Shown here one piece after another: positions 40,744 to 48,433 of a stretch of DNA of 64,000 nucleotides (positions within the stretch are counted from its first letter, which is position 1; each line of letters opens with the position of its first letter). The translations under genes were made by a program, and so were the position numbers. Source of the stretch: Intrasporangiaceae bacterium URHB0013 (GTDB lineage: Bacteria; Actinomycetota; Actinomycetes; Actinomycetales; Dermatophilaceae); the NCBI GenBank assembly GCA_000620545.1, contig JIBA01000012.1, positions 62,001 through 126,000 on the forward strand, in the 5' to 3' direction. The notes beneath the pieces were generated by a model. That model searched no databases. It had not been told where the DNA came from and saw only the letters and a program-made list of their open reading frames with translations.

Positions 40744-41745
40744 TCAGTAGCCGGCGCGGTCCAGGGCCTCGGTCGTCAGCCGGCGCCCGAGCTCGATCAT
40801 CTCGGCCGCCCGGTGGAAGTCGAGCGTGCGCACGGCGTTGGACGGGACGGTGACGAGCACGTCGGGCGGGTTGCTCGCCATGCGGTAGCGGGAGATCAAC
40901 GCACTCATGGTGTCGAACGACATGTTGAGCAGGTCGACCAGCCCGACGTCCGCCGACCTCACGACGAGCGCCTCGGCCGGCGTCCGGGGCACCTCGTTCG
41001 CGGCCTCGGGCTGGATCGTCTGGTCGTGCTCGAGGTCCCTCGCGTGCCCGCCGAAGCGGCTCGTGATGGCCCTGACGTGCTCGGACTCGAGCACCTCGGC
41101 GGCGCTGCGGCGCAGGCGGCTCGTCCACTCCTCGCGCGGGACCGGCTCCGACGACTCCTTGACCGGCGTGGTGTGGCCGCCCGTGGTGCGCATGCCCGAG
41201 AGGGAGACCGCGATCGTCAGGTCCGCGGACACTGCAGCCGTCGGCTCGATGGGGATGGGGTTGATGAGGCCCCCGTCGACGAGGACGCGGCCGTTGATGA
41301 CGGCCGGCGTGATGACGCCGGGGATCGCGATCGAGGCCCGGATCGCGTGCTCGACCGGTCCGCGTTGGAACCACACCTCGCGCCGCGCGTTGATGTCGGT
41401 GGCGACGGCCGTGTAGGGGATGGGCAGGCCCTCGATCGTGGCGCCGTCGAGGATCTCGCCGACCTTCGCGATGATCCGTTCGGCGCGGATCGCACCGTTG
41501 GGCGTGGTGATGCTGAGGTCCAGCAGGCGCCAGACCTCCCGCTGGGTCAGGCTGCGGGCCCAGTGGGTGTACGCCTCGAGCTGGCCCGCCGCGGCCACGC
41601 CGCCGACGAGGGCGCCCATCGACGTGCCCGCGATCGACACGACCTCGAAGCCGCGCTCGGCCAGCACCTCTAGGGTGCCGATGTGGGCGTAGCCGCGAGC
41701 ACCGCCCGACCCCAGCACCACCGCCGCACGCATCCCCTCAGCCAC
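40744..41745 (-). CDS. Patatin-like phospholipase
   Basis: 333 residues from GTG 41745. The oxyanion loop GSGGARGYAH (12-21), nucleophile elbow GTSMG (S42) and catalytic D157 in VLVDGGLINP give the Ser-Asp dyad of bacterial patatins (NTE/RssA type). It probably hydrolyses phospholipids or lysophospholipids. There is no signal peptide. TATCGT 6 nt before the GTG suggests leaderless translation; ATG 41733 is an alternative start with GAGGGG directly against it. Confidence 0.87.
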   Translation of the reverse strand: MAEGMRAAVVLGSGGARGYAHIGTLEVLAERGFEVVSIAGTSMGALVGGVAAAGQLEAYTHWARSLTQREVWRLLDLSITTPNGAIRAERIIAKVGEILDGATIEGLPIPYTAVATDINARREVWFQRGPVEHAIRASIAIPGVITPAVINGRVLVDGGLINPIPIEPTAAVSADLTIAVSLSGMRTTGGHTTPVKESSEPVPREEWTSRLRRSAAEVLESEHVRAITSRFGGHARDLEHDQTIQPEAANEVPRTPAEALVVRSADVGLVDLLNMSFDTMSALISRYRMASNPPDVLVTVPSNAVRTLDFHRAAEMIELGRRLTTEALDRAGY

Positions 41746-41751
41746 GTGCCG

Positions 41752-41757
41752 ACGATA
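41752..41757 (-). promoter_or_regulatory. Leaderless -10 box of the patatin gene
   Basis: TATCGT on the minus strand, then CGGCAC, then the GTG start at 41745. Confidence 0.55.
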
Positions 41758-41785
41758 GCCCGCGTCCCGAGGGCCCGCGCCCCCC

Positions 41786-42703
41786 TCACGACGTGAGGAA
41801 GTAGATCTCCATCGCGTCGAGCCGCCTCGGGTCGGCGACCATCTCGATGCCGGTGACGCGGTCGCCGTCGACCGTGAAGGCGAAAGCCACCTTCGGCTCG
41901 CCGCGCAGGGTCCACACCGCGCCCACTCCGCCGTCGAACGCCGCCAGCCGCGCCGACCGGGCGCTGCCGTTGAACCGCTGGGCCACCGCATCCGCACCGC
42001 GCAGCGACTCGGGCGACCCCATGGCGACGGCTGCCGCGTCGGACGTCAGCACGACGTCGGGGTCCAGCATCTCGAGCAGGGCCGCGAAGTCACCACCGCG
42101 GGCAGCCGCGAGGAAGGCGGTGATGACCTCCCGCTGCCGAGTGCGAGCCGGGCTCGACTCGGAGGCGTCGGCCGACCGTACGCGCCGTCGGGCGCGGCTC
42201 GCGAGCTGGCGGGTGGCGGCGGGGGAGCGGTCGAGGATGTCCGCGATCTGCTCGAACGGCATACCGAAGAGGTCGTGGAGCACGAAGGCCAGCCGCTCGG
42301 CCGGGGCCAGCGTGTCGAGGACGACGAGCAGGGCCAGTCCGATGCTGTCGGCGAGCTCGACCTCGCTCGCCGGGTCGGGTGCCAGCTGGCCTGCCTGCGT
42401 CCTCGCCGTCCGCACGTCACCACCCCCGACGAGTTCGGCGAGGCCGGCGTCCCAGCTGTCCTCGCGGCGTGAGCTGCGCGACCGCAGCATGTCGAGGCTG
42501 ATCCGCCCGACGACGGTCGTCAGCCAGCCGGCCAGGTTGGCGACCTCCGTCGTGTCGCTCCCGCTGAGACGCAGCCACGCCTCCTGCACGGCGTCGTCGG
42601 CGTCGGCCCCCGACCCCAGCACCCGGTAGGCGACCGCGCGCAACCGCGGCCGGTGCTGCTCGAAGTCGCGCGCCAGCCACTGCTCGCGGTCGTCATCGTC
42701 CAT
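41786..42703 (-). CDS. ECF41-type sigma factor with SnoaL-like C-terminal domain (SigJ-like)
   Basis: 305 residues. Region 2 (FEQHRPRLRAVAYRVLGSGADADDAVQEAWLRL) and region 4 (LAPAERLAFVLHDLFGMPFEQIADILDRSPAATRQLASRARRRV) are followed by a fused SnoaL_2-like domain (~195-305, ITAFLAAARGGDFAALLEMLDPDVVLTSD). ECF41 factors have no anti-sigma; their C-terminal domain tunes activity and they act on the gene next door, here probably the divergent VOC-PPOX pair. ATG 42703 or GTG 42712 could be the start; GGAGG fits the ATG better. Confidence 0.88.
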   Translation of the reverse strand: MDDDDREQWLARDFEQHRPRLRAVAYRVLGSGADADDAVQEAWLRLSGSDTTEVANLAGWLTTVVGRISLDMLRSRSSRREDSWDAGLAELVGGGDVRTARTQAGQLAPDPASEVELADSIGLALLVVLDTLAPAERLAFVLHDLFGMPFEQIADILDRSPAATRQLASRARRRVRSADASESSPARTRQREVITAFLAAARGGDFAALLEMLDPDVVLTSDAAAVAMGSPESLRGADAVAQRFNGSARSARLAAFDGGVGAVWTLRGEPKVAFAFTVDGDRVTGIEMVADPRRLDAMEIYFLTS

Positions 42704-42816
42704 CGTCGTCACATCCTCCACTCGTGATCCGTCATAGCACTGACGAGCCGGCGTCACCCGATGTGACAGCACCCGCTCGCCCACCCATCGCACGATCACC
42801 CACCGAGGAGCCCACG

Positions 42817-43155
42817 ATGTCCGCTGTGAACACCGTCATCTACCCCGTCGCCGACCTCGACGCCGCCAAGAGGATCTTCACGACCCTGCTCGGCGCCGAG
42901 CCGCACACCGACGAGCCCTACTACGTCGGCTACAACGTCGACGGACAGGAGATCGCCCTCGACCCGAGCGGCCACCGCAAGGGCCTCACGGGCGCGACCC
43001 CCTACTGGTCGGTCGACGACCTCGAAGCGACCGTCGCCTCCCTCGTCGAGGCCGGGTCGACCGTCACGCAGGAGGCCACCGAGGTCGGCGGCGGACGCAC
43101 CGTGGCCGTGGTGGCCGACGCCGACGGCAACATGATCGGCCTGATGCAGGGATGA
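42817..43155 (+). CDS. VOC-family protein, likely ECF41 target
   Basis: 112 residues: VNTVIYPVADLDAAKRIFTTLLGAEPHTDEPYYVGYNVDGQEIAL, then PYWSVDDLEATVASLVEAG and a NMIGLMQG finish. Single VOC module that probably dimerises. ATG 42817 has GAGGAG 8 nt upstream. It is divergent from the ECF41 sigma gene (113 bp apart) and overlaps the next gene by ATGA, the arrangement expected for an ECF41 regulon. Substrate unknown. Confidence 0.85.
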   Translation: MSAVNTVIYPVADLDAAKRIFTTLLGAEPHTDEPYYVGYNVDGQEIALDPSGHRKGLTGATPYWSVDDLEATVASLVEAGSTVTQEATEVGGGRTVAVVADADGNMIGLMQG

Positions 43156-43667
43156 CGAACACCGATGACGTCTGCCGTCCGCCCGCCGAGGGGGTGCCCG
43201 CGTTCCCACCTCCGCCGCGCGCCGCTGCGGAGCGGGTCCGTGACGTCAGGACCATGTTGGGCCGCGAGATCGACTGCTGGGTCGCGACGGTCGACCCGGC
43301 AACGGGCGCACCGCACCTCATCCCGCTGTCGTTCGACTGGGACGGGGCGGCGCTGCTACTGGCGACCGCCGAGCGCAGCATCGCGGGCCGCGGCCTCGCG
43401 TCCGGGACAGGAGTGCGGATCGCGCTCGGCTCGACACGCGACGTCGTCATGGTCGACGGGGCCGTCGAGACGATCGCGACCGCCGACCTCGACCCTGCGG
43501 CCGCCGACCGCTTCGCCGAGCGGACGGGTTTCGACCCACGGCAGACCTCGCGTCGATACCTCTTCTTCCGGGTCGTCCCGAGCCGCATCCAGGCCTGGAG
43601 GGAGGAGAACGAGCTGCGAGGTCGGGACGTGATGCGAGAGGGCCGCTGGGTCGGCACCGACGGCTGA
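43152..43667 (+). CDS. PPOX-type flavin/F420-binding protein
   Basis: 171 residues: an N-terminal Pro-rich arm, then DCWVATVDPATGAPHLIPLSFDWDGAALLLATAERS, GVRIALGSTRDVVMVDGAVETIA and a C-terminal RRYLFFRVVPSRIQAWREENE. Split-barrel fold of the pyridoxamine-phosphate-oxidase superfamily. It overlaps the VOC gene (ATGA), so the two are co-expressed, perhaps in detoxification under the ECF41 sigma factor. Confidence 0.82.
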   Translation: MTNTDDVCRPPAEGVPAFPPPPRAAAERVRDVRTMLGREIDCWVATVDPATGAPHLIPLSFDWDGAALLLATAERSIAGRGLASGTGVRIALGSTRDVVMVDGAVETIATADLDPAAADRFAERTGFDPRQTSRRYLFFRVVPSRIQAWREENELRGRDVMREGRWVGTDG

Positions 43668-43983
43668 TCCAGCCGGGACGAAAAGCATTGTGCACCAGGC
43701 GATTACGCCGCCGTGGGCACGTCGGCCCACCCGGCCCGGCGCAGGCCGTGTGACAGGAGGTGCCTGCCCGTCAGGGGGAACGGACCACGGGGCCGGGAGG
43801 GGTGTCGACGACGCCCACCCGGCCCCTCGGGCTGCCCCGAACCAGCGTCAGGTCTTGCGCCCTCGCGTCGAGATGTGCAGTATGGAAAGGCAGATGTAAG
43901 CGCTTACAGAGCCGGGGAGACCCGGTCAGGGGCCTGGTCGCGACACATCACTCAACGACGAGACGCGAGAGGTGGGACCCACG
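43668..43983 (+). other. Regulatory gap upstream of the LacI/ABC operon
   Basis: A 316-bp non-coding stretch. GTGGGC/GCCCAC (43713-43730) is a weak 6-bp hairpin that may end the PPOX transcript. A TATGGA at 43881-43886 is a possible -10, placing a perfect LacI-type operator just downstream of the transcription start. The rest shows nothing recognisable. Confidence 0.45.
43895..43908 (+). promoter_or_regulatory. LacI-family operator, perfect 14-bp palindrome
   Basis: TGTAAGCGCTTACA is a perfect palindrome with the central CG step typical of LacI/GalR operators and of actinobacterial sugar-operon sites. It lies 76 bp before the lacI-type gene and overlaps the expected promoter start region, so the regulator probably represses itself and the ABC operon. 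Confidence 0.8.
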
Positions 43984-45105
43984 ATGACAGCACGCCAGCA
44001 GGGCGGCCAGTCCGCCGGCCGAGCGGTCGGCGCCCCCTCCGTGAACGCCTCGACCGCCCCCGCTGCTGCCTCCAGCGCGCCGACGTCGGCGGAGCCTGCA
44101 CCGGCCCCCTCCGTGGGCGCCACGATCTACTCCGTCGCCGACCGCGCGGGCGTCTCGATCGCCACGGTCTCCCGCGTCCTGCAGGGTGCCGGAACGGTCT
44201 CCTCGACGACGACGCAGAAGGTGCTCGATGCCGTCGACCAGCTCAACTACGTGCCGCTCGGCGCCGCCCGCAGCCTCGCCGTCCGCCACCACGAGGCGCA
44301 CGGACTCGTGCTGCCCGAGCTGACCGGCCCCTACTACTCCGAGCTGCTCATGGGCTTCGAGTCCCGGGCAGCCGAGCTGGGCCAGAGCGTCACCCTGATG
44401 CTCACCGGCGGCAAGGCCGACCTCGCCCGCGCCGTGCGCCAGCTCGCCACCCGCGTCGACGCCATCGCGGTGCTCGGCTCGGCCGCGATGCCGCCCGCCG
44501 TCGCGCGCGCACTGCACGGTCAGAAGCCCGTCGTCATCATCGCCGGCGCGGGCCAGGAGGGCATCGAGAGCGTCCGCGCCGAGAACGCCCACAGCGCCGA
44601 GCTGCTCACCGAGCACGTGCTGGCTCACGGCCGTGCGCGCCTCGTCTTCGTCGGTGACCCCGACGGCGCACCCGACATCCACGAACGCCACGCGGGGTTC
44701 GTCGCCGCGCACCGCGCCCGGGGACTCGTGCCCGCAGGCCCGGTCCGCGTGCCGTTCCGGGAGGCGGCGGGCGACGCCGTCGCCGAGCGCATCCTCTCCG
44801 GAGAGATCGACGCCGACGCCCTCGTCTGCGCCAACGACGAGCTCGCCCTGGCGATCATGAGCCACCTGCAGGACGCCGGCCGCGACGTGCCCCGCGACAT
44901 CGCCGTCGTCGGCTGGGACGACGTCATGACCTCGCGCTACGTGCGGCCGGGCCTCACGACCGTTCGCCAGCCCGTCCACGAGCTCGGTGTCGTCGCCGCC
45001 GAGCGCCTCCACCAGAGGGTCTCGGGTGCGCCGCCGCGGCTCGAGGCCCAGATCCTGCCCACACAGGTGGTCATCCGCGGTTCCTGCGGGTGCGCCCCGC
45101 GTTGA
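43984..45105 (+). CDS. LacI-family transcriptional regulator of the first sugar ABC operon
   Basis: 373 residues. The LacI HTH (ATIYSVADRAGVSIATVSRVLQG) begins only at residue ~46, after an Ala/Ser/Pro-rich extension that is unusual for the family. The ligand-binding part (HGLVLPELTGPYYSELLMGF, LVCANDELALAIMSHL, VVGWDDVMTSRYVRPGLTTVRQP) is complete. The C-terminus RGSCGCAPR is a known LacI ending. It would release the upstream TGTAAGCGCTTACA site when sugar binds. GTG 43972 four codons upstream is an alternative start. Confidence 0.88.
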   Translation: MTARQQGGQSAGRAVGAPSVNASTAPAAASSAPTSAEPAPAPSVGATIYSVADRAGVSIATVSRVLQGAGTVSSTTTQKVLDAVDQLNYVPLGAARSLAVRHHEAHGLVLPELTGPYYSELLMGFESRAAELGQSVTLMLTGGKADLARAVRQLATRVDAIAVLGSAAMPPAVARALHGQKPVVIIAGAGQEGIESVRAENAHSAELLTEHVLAHGRARLVFVGDPDGAPDIHERHAGFVAAHRARGLVPAGPVRVPFREAAGDAVAERILSGEIDADALVCANDELALAIMSHLQDAGRDVPRDIAVVGWDDVMTSRYVRPGLTTVRQPVHELGVVAAERLHQRVSGAPPRLEAQILPTQVVIRGSCGCAPR

Positions 45106-45198
45106 GACCATGACCCACGATTCCGACCCCCAACCCCGACCCTTCCCTCCCCACCCTCGACACCGCCGTCGAGGACACCTGAGAAAGTGAGAACACCG

Positions 45199-46485
45199 AT
45201 GAGACGCACCACAGCCATCACGGTCGCGTGCATGACTGCCGCGGCCCTCACCGTGACCGCCTGCGGTCGCAGCGCCGAGACCGGGGGCGCCGCCGCCGGC
45301 CAGACGGGCGCCGCCGTCAGCACCGGCAAGGCCACCGGCACGATCACCGTCTGGGCGATGGGTGCCGAGGGCGACAACCTGCCCAAGCTGACGAAGGACT
45401 TCGAGGCCGCCAACCCCGGCGTCAAGGTCCAGGTCACCGCCATCCCGTGGGATGCCGCGCACGACAAGTTCACGACCGCGATCACGGCCGGCAAGACGCC
45501 GGACGTCGCCATGGTCGGCACGACGTGGATGGGTGAGTTCGCAAGCAGCGACGCGCTCGACCCGACACCCGCCCAGATCGACAAGTCCGCCTTCTTCGAG
45601 GGCGCCCAGAAGACCACCGAGGTGGGCGGCACGTCCTACGGCATCCCGTGGTACGTCGAGACGCGTGTCGTCTTCTACCGCTCCGACCTCGCCAAGAAGG
45701 CCGGCTACGAGGAAGTGCCCACCGACCAGCAGGGCCTCAAGGACATGGCCAAGGCCATGCAGACCAAGGCCGGCGCGCAGTACGGCATCGGCCTGCAGGC
45801 CGGCGGCGAGGGCTCGTGGCAGACGCTCATGCCGTTCGCCTGGGGCGACGGCGCCGACCTGACCAAGGACGGCGGCAAGGCGTACAACATCGACAGCCCC
45901 GAGATCCTCAAGGCCACGAAGTACTACCAGTCGTACTTCACCGACGGCATCTCCAACAAGAGCGCCCCGGCGACACCGACGACCGAGCCCGACTTCGTCA
46001 GCGGGAAGGTCCCGATGTTCATCTCCGGCCCGTGGATGATGTCCGCGGTCGAGAAGGTCGGCGGCGCCGGCTTCAAGGACAAGTACAACGTCGCGCCGAT
46101 CCCCGCCGGCTCGGCCGGGTCGTCGTCGTTCGTCGGTGGCTCGAACTTCGTCGTGTTCAAGAACACCCAGAACCGCGACACCGCGTGGAAGTTCGTCAGC
46201 TGGCTCGCCGACCCCAAGGTCCAGTCGAAGTGGTACACCATCTCGACCGACCTCCCGTCGGTCAAGAGCGCCTGGCAGGACCCCGCTCTCGCCTCGGACA
46301 AGAAGCTCGCCGTCTTCGGCAAGCAGCTCGAGACGGCCAAGGCCCCGCCGTCGTTCCCGACGTGGGAGCAGGCGGTCAAGGGTCTCGACACCGAGCTGGA
46401 GAAGATCACGAAGACCGGCGAGGACCCCGCCACCGGCCTCAAGACGGCCCAGCAGCAGGCGGAGTCCGTCGGCACGGGAATGTGA
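45199..46485 (+). CDS. Sugar ABC transporter substrate-binding lipoprotein
   Basis: 428 residues. Sec lipoprotein signal with lipobox LTVTAC (C22). The mature part is a cluster-B binding protein: GTITVWAMGAEGDNLPKLTKDFEAANPGVKVQV, GKTPDVAMVGTTWMGEFAS, SYGIPWYVETRVVFYRSDLAKKAG and a GPWMMSAVEK loop. It delivers an oligosaccharide to the two permeases that follow. The glucoamylase-like protein and GH3 after the permeases suggest a glucan-derived ligand. Lysine-rich codon use (AAG) stands out from neighbours but is normal for this family. Confidence 0.9.
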   Translation: MRRTTAITVACMTAAALTVTACGRSAETGGAAAGQTGAAVSTGKATGTITVWAMGAEGDNLPKLTKDFEAANPGVKVQVTAIPWDAAHDKFTTAITAGKTPDVAMVGTTWMGEFASSDALDPTPAQIDKSAFFEGAQKTTEVGGTSYGIPWYVETRVVFYRSDLAKKAGYEEVPTDQQGLKDMAKAMQTKAGAQYGIGLQAGGEGSWQTLMPFAWGDGADLTKDGGKAYNIDSPEILKATKYYQSYFTDGISNKSAPATPTTEPDFVSGKVPMFISGPWMMSAVEKVGGAGFKDKYNVAPIPAGSAGSSSFVGGSNFVVFKNTQNRDTAWKFVSWLADPKVQSKWYTISTDLPSVKSAWQDPALASDKKLAVFGKQLETAKAPPSFPTWEQAVKGLDTELEKITKTGEDPATGLKTAQQQAESVGTGM

Positions 46486-46489
46486 TCCG

Positions 46490-47500
46490 ATGACCGCCCA
46501 GACCGGCACGACCGGGTCCTCCGCCGGACCCGTGACGCCACCTCCGGTCTCCTCCCCGGGACGGCCCGACGACGGGTCGTCCCGGGGGAGGGGCGACGGG
46601 GGCTCCCTCGGACGGGTCGGTTCGGGCCGCCGACGGGAGGGGCGGGCGGCCTGGATCCTCGCGATCCCCTTCTGCCTGCTCTTCCTCGCCTTCACGGCCT
46701 GGCCGGTGATCCAGTCGCTCTTCATGAGCATCACCGACACGAGGGCCCGCGACCTGCGTCACCCCTTCGGCGTCAACGTCATCGGCCTCGACAACTTCAC
46801 CAAGGCGCTCTCCGACCCCACCTTCCGCAAGGCCGCTGCCAACACCGCCTACTTCGTGCTCATCGGCATGCCGCTGACGCTCGTCGTGGCGCTCGCCGCG
46901 GCGGTCGCGCTCGACAAGGGGATCACGCGTTTCCGTGCGGTCTTCCGCCTCGGCTTCTACATGCCGGTCATCACCTCGATCGTCGCGGTGGCCGTCGTCT
47001 GGCGCTTCCTCCTCCAGGACCCGGGCGGCCTCATCAACACGGTGCTCGGCTGGGTCGGCATCACTGGGCCCAACTGGCTCGGTGACCCGAACTGGTCGAT
47101 GCCCTCGCTCATCCTCATGGCGACCTGGCGCAACTTCGGCACGGCGATGATCATCTTCCTCGCCGGCCTGCAGGCGGTCCCGGCCGAGCTCCACGAGGCG
47201 GCCGCGATCGACGGCGCGAACGCGTGGAAGCGGTTCCGCTTCGTGACGATGCCGCTGCTGCGCCCGACGCTGCTCTTCGTCATGGTCACGACGGCCATCG
47301 GCTACCTCCAGTTCTTCGAGGAGCCGTTCGTCATGACCAAGGGCGGACCGCTGAACAGCACGATCTCGCTGTCGATGTACACCTACCAGCAGTTCGGCTT
47401 CGGCAACTACGGCCTCGCGTCGGCGATGAGCTACATCATCTTCGTCGTCATCGCCATCGTCACGGCCCTCCAGTTCCGTCTGCTCCGAGAGAGGACGTGA
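46490..47500 (+). CDS. Sugar ABC transporter permease (MalF-type)
   Basis: 336 residues. A Gly/Ser/Arg-rich cytoplasmic arm of ~50 residues precedes six TM segments. The EAA loop (ELHEAAAIDGANAWKRFRFVTMPLLRP, ~230-256) docks the ATPase. No ATP-binding subunit is encoded in the operon, so a shared MsiK-like ATPase elsewhere is expected. The start lies 4 bp after the binding-protein stop; the stop is 2 bp before the next ATG. Confidence 0.9.
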   Translation: MTAQTGTTGSSAGPVTPPPVSSPGRPDDGSSRGRGDGGSLGRVGSGRRREGRAAWILAIPFCLLFLAFTAWPVIQSLFMSITDTRARDLRHPFGVNVIGLDNFTKALSDPTFRKAAANTAYFVLIGMPLTLVVALAAAVALDKGITRFRAVFRLGFYMPVITSIVAVAVVWRFLLQDPGGLINTVLGWVGITGPNWLGDPNWSMPSLILMATWRNFGTAMIIFLAGLQAVPAELHEAAAIDGANAWKRFRFVTMPLLRPTLLFVMVTTAIGYLQFFEEPFVMTKGGPLNSTISLSMYTYQQFGFGNYGLASAMSYIIFVVIAIVTALQFRLLRERT

Positions 47501-47502
47501 CC

Positions 47503-48414
47503 ATGTCCGTCGACACCGCACAGCGGCCGACCGGACCTGCTCCGGCACCGAGCCGGGGCAAGCGACCCAGCAGGACCGGCTCCGGCATGGTCGGCTCGAG
47601 CCAGGGTGGGCGCTGGTGGCTCTACCTGCTGCTCACCGTCGCACTCGTCGCCGTCATCGCCCCGTTCGTCTGGATGGTGCTCGGCAGCTTCAAGGGCGAG
47701 GGTGAGCTGCGGCAGGTCCCGCCGACGTGGCTGCCCGAGAGCGCGTCGCTCGACAACTACACGCAACTGTTCAGCAAGCTGAACTTCGGGCAGTACTTCA
47801 CCAACTCGATCGTCGTCGCCGTCGTCGTGACCGCCGGAAACCTCGTCTTCTGCTCGATGCTCGGCTACGCCCTGGCGATGCTCGACTTCAGGGGCAAGAA
47901 GGCCATCTTCATCGCGGTCATGGGCACGCTCATGATCCCCGGTGTCGTGACCTTCGTGCCGCTGTTCGTGCTCGTCGCCAATGCCGGTCTCATCGACACG
48001 ATCCCCGGCCTGTTCCTGCCGTTCCTCGTCAGCCCGTTCGGCGTGTTCCTCATGCGCCAGTTCATCCTCGGACTGCCGAAGGACCTGCTCGACGCGGGCC
48101 GAGTCGACGGCGCGGGTGAGCTGCGGATCTTCTGGCGGATCATCCTGCCGCTCTGCGGGCCGGCCCTGGCCACGCTCGGGATCCTGACCTTCCTCGGCAG
48201 CTGGAACAACTTCCTCTGGCCGCTCGTCGTGGCGCAGTCCGAGGACAAGTACACCCTCCCGGTGGCGCTCGCCCTCTACTCGACCGGCCAGAACAGCACG
48301 AACTACGGGCTGCTGCTCGCCGGCGCCACCGTCGTCATCATCCCGATCCTCGTCGTCTTCCTCATCTTCCAGAAGCGCTTCATCGAGGGCATCGCCACCA
48401 CCGGCCTCAAATAA
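47503..48414 (+). CDS. Sugar ABC transporter permease (MalG-type)
   Basis: 303 residues, six TM segments. PFVWMVLGSFKGEGEL and the EAA-equivalent loop LPKDLLDAGRVDGAGELRIFWRIILPLCGPAL identify the MalG-type partner of the preceding permease. AGAGAGGA gives spacing for ATG 47503; GTG 47497 overlapping the previous stop is possible. It is followed within 20 bp by the secreted glucoamylase-like protein, so the operon extends. Confidence 0.9.
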   Translation: MSVDTAQRPTGPAPAPSRGKRPSRTGSGMVGSSQGGRWWLYLLLTVALVAVIAPFVWMVLGSFKGEGELRQVPPTWLPESASLDNYTQLFSKLNFGQYFTNSIVVAVVVTAGNLVFCSMLGYALAMLDFRGKKAIFIAVMGTLMIPGVVTFVPLFVLVANAGLIDTIPGLFLPFLVSPFGVFLMRQFILGLPKDLLDAGRVDGAGELRIFWRIILPLCGPALATLGILTFLGSWNNFLWPLVVAQSEDKYTLPVALALYSTGQNSTNYGLLLAGATVVIIPILVVFLIFQKRFIEGIATTGLK

Positions 48415-48433
48415 CGGAAACGGAGCACAGCCC

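Noticed and set aside
41784-41798. CCTCACG-A-CGTGAGG palindrome at the ECF41 gene stop as a terminator
   Set aside because: One-base centre cannot form an RNA loop; a DNA palindrome of this length may be chance.
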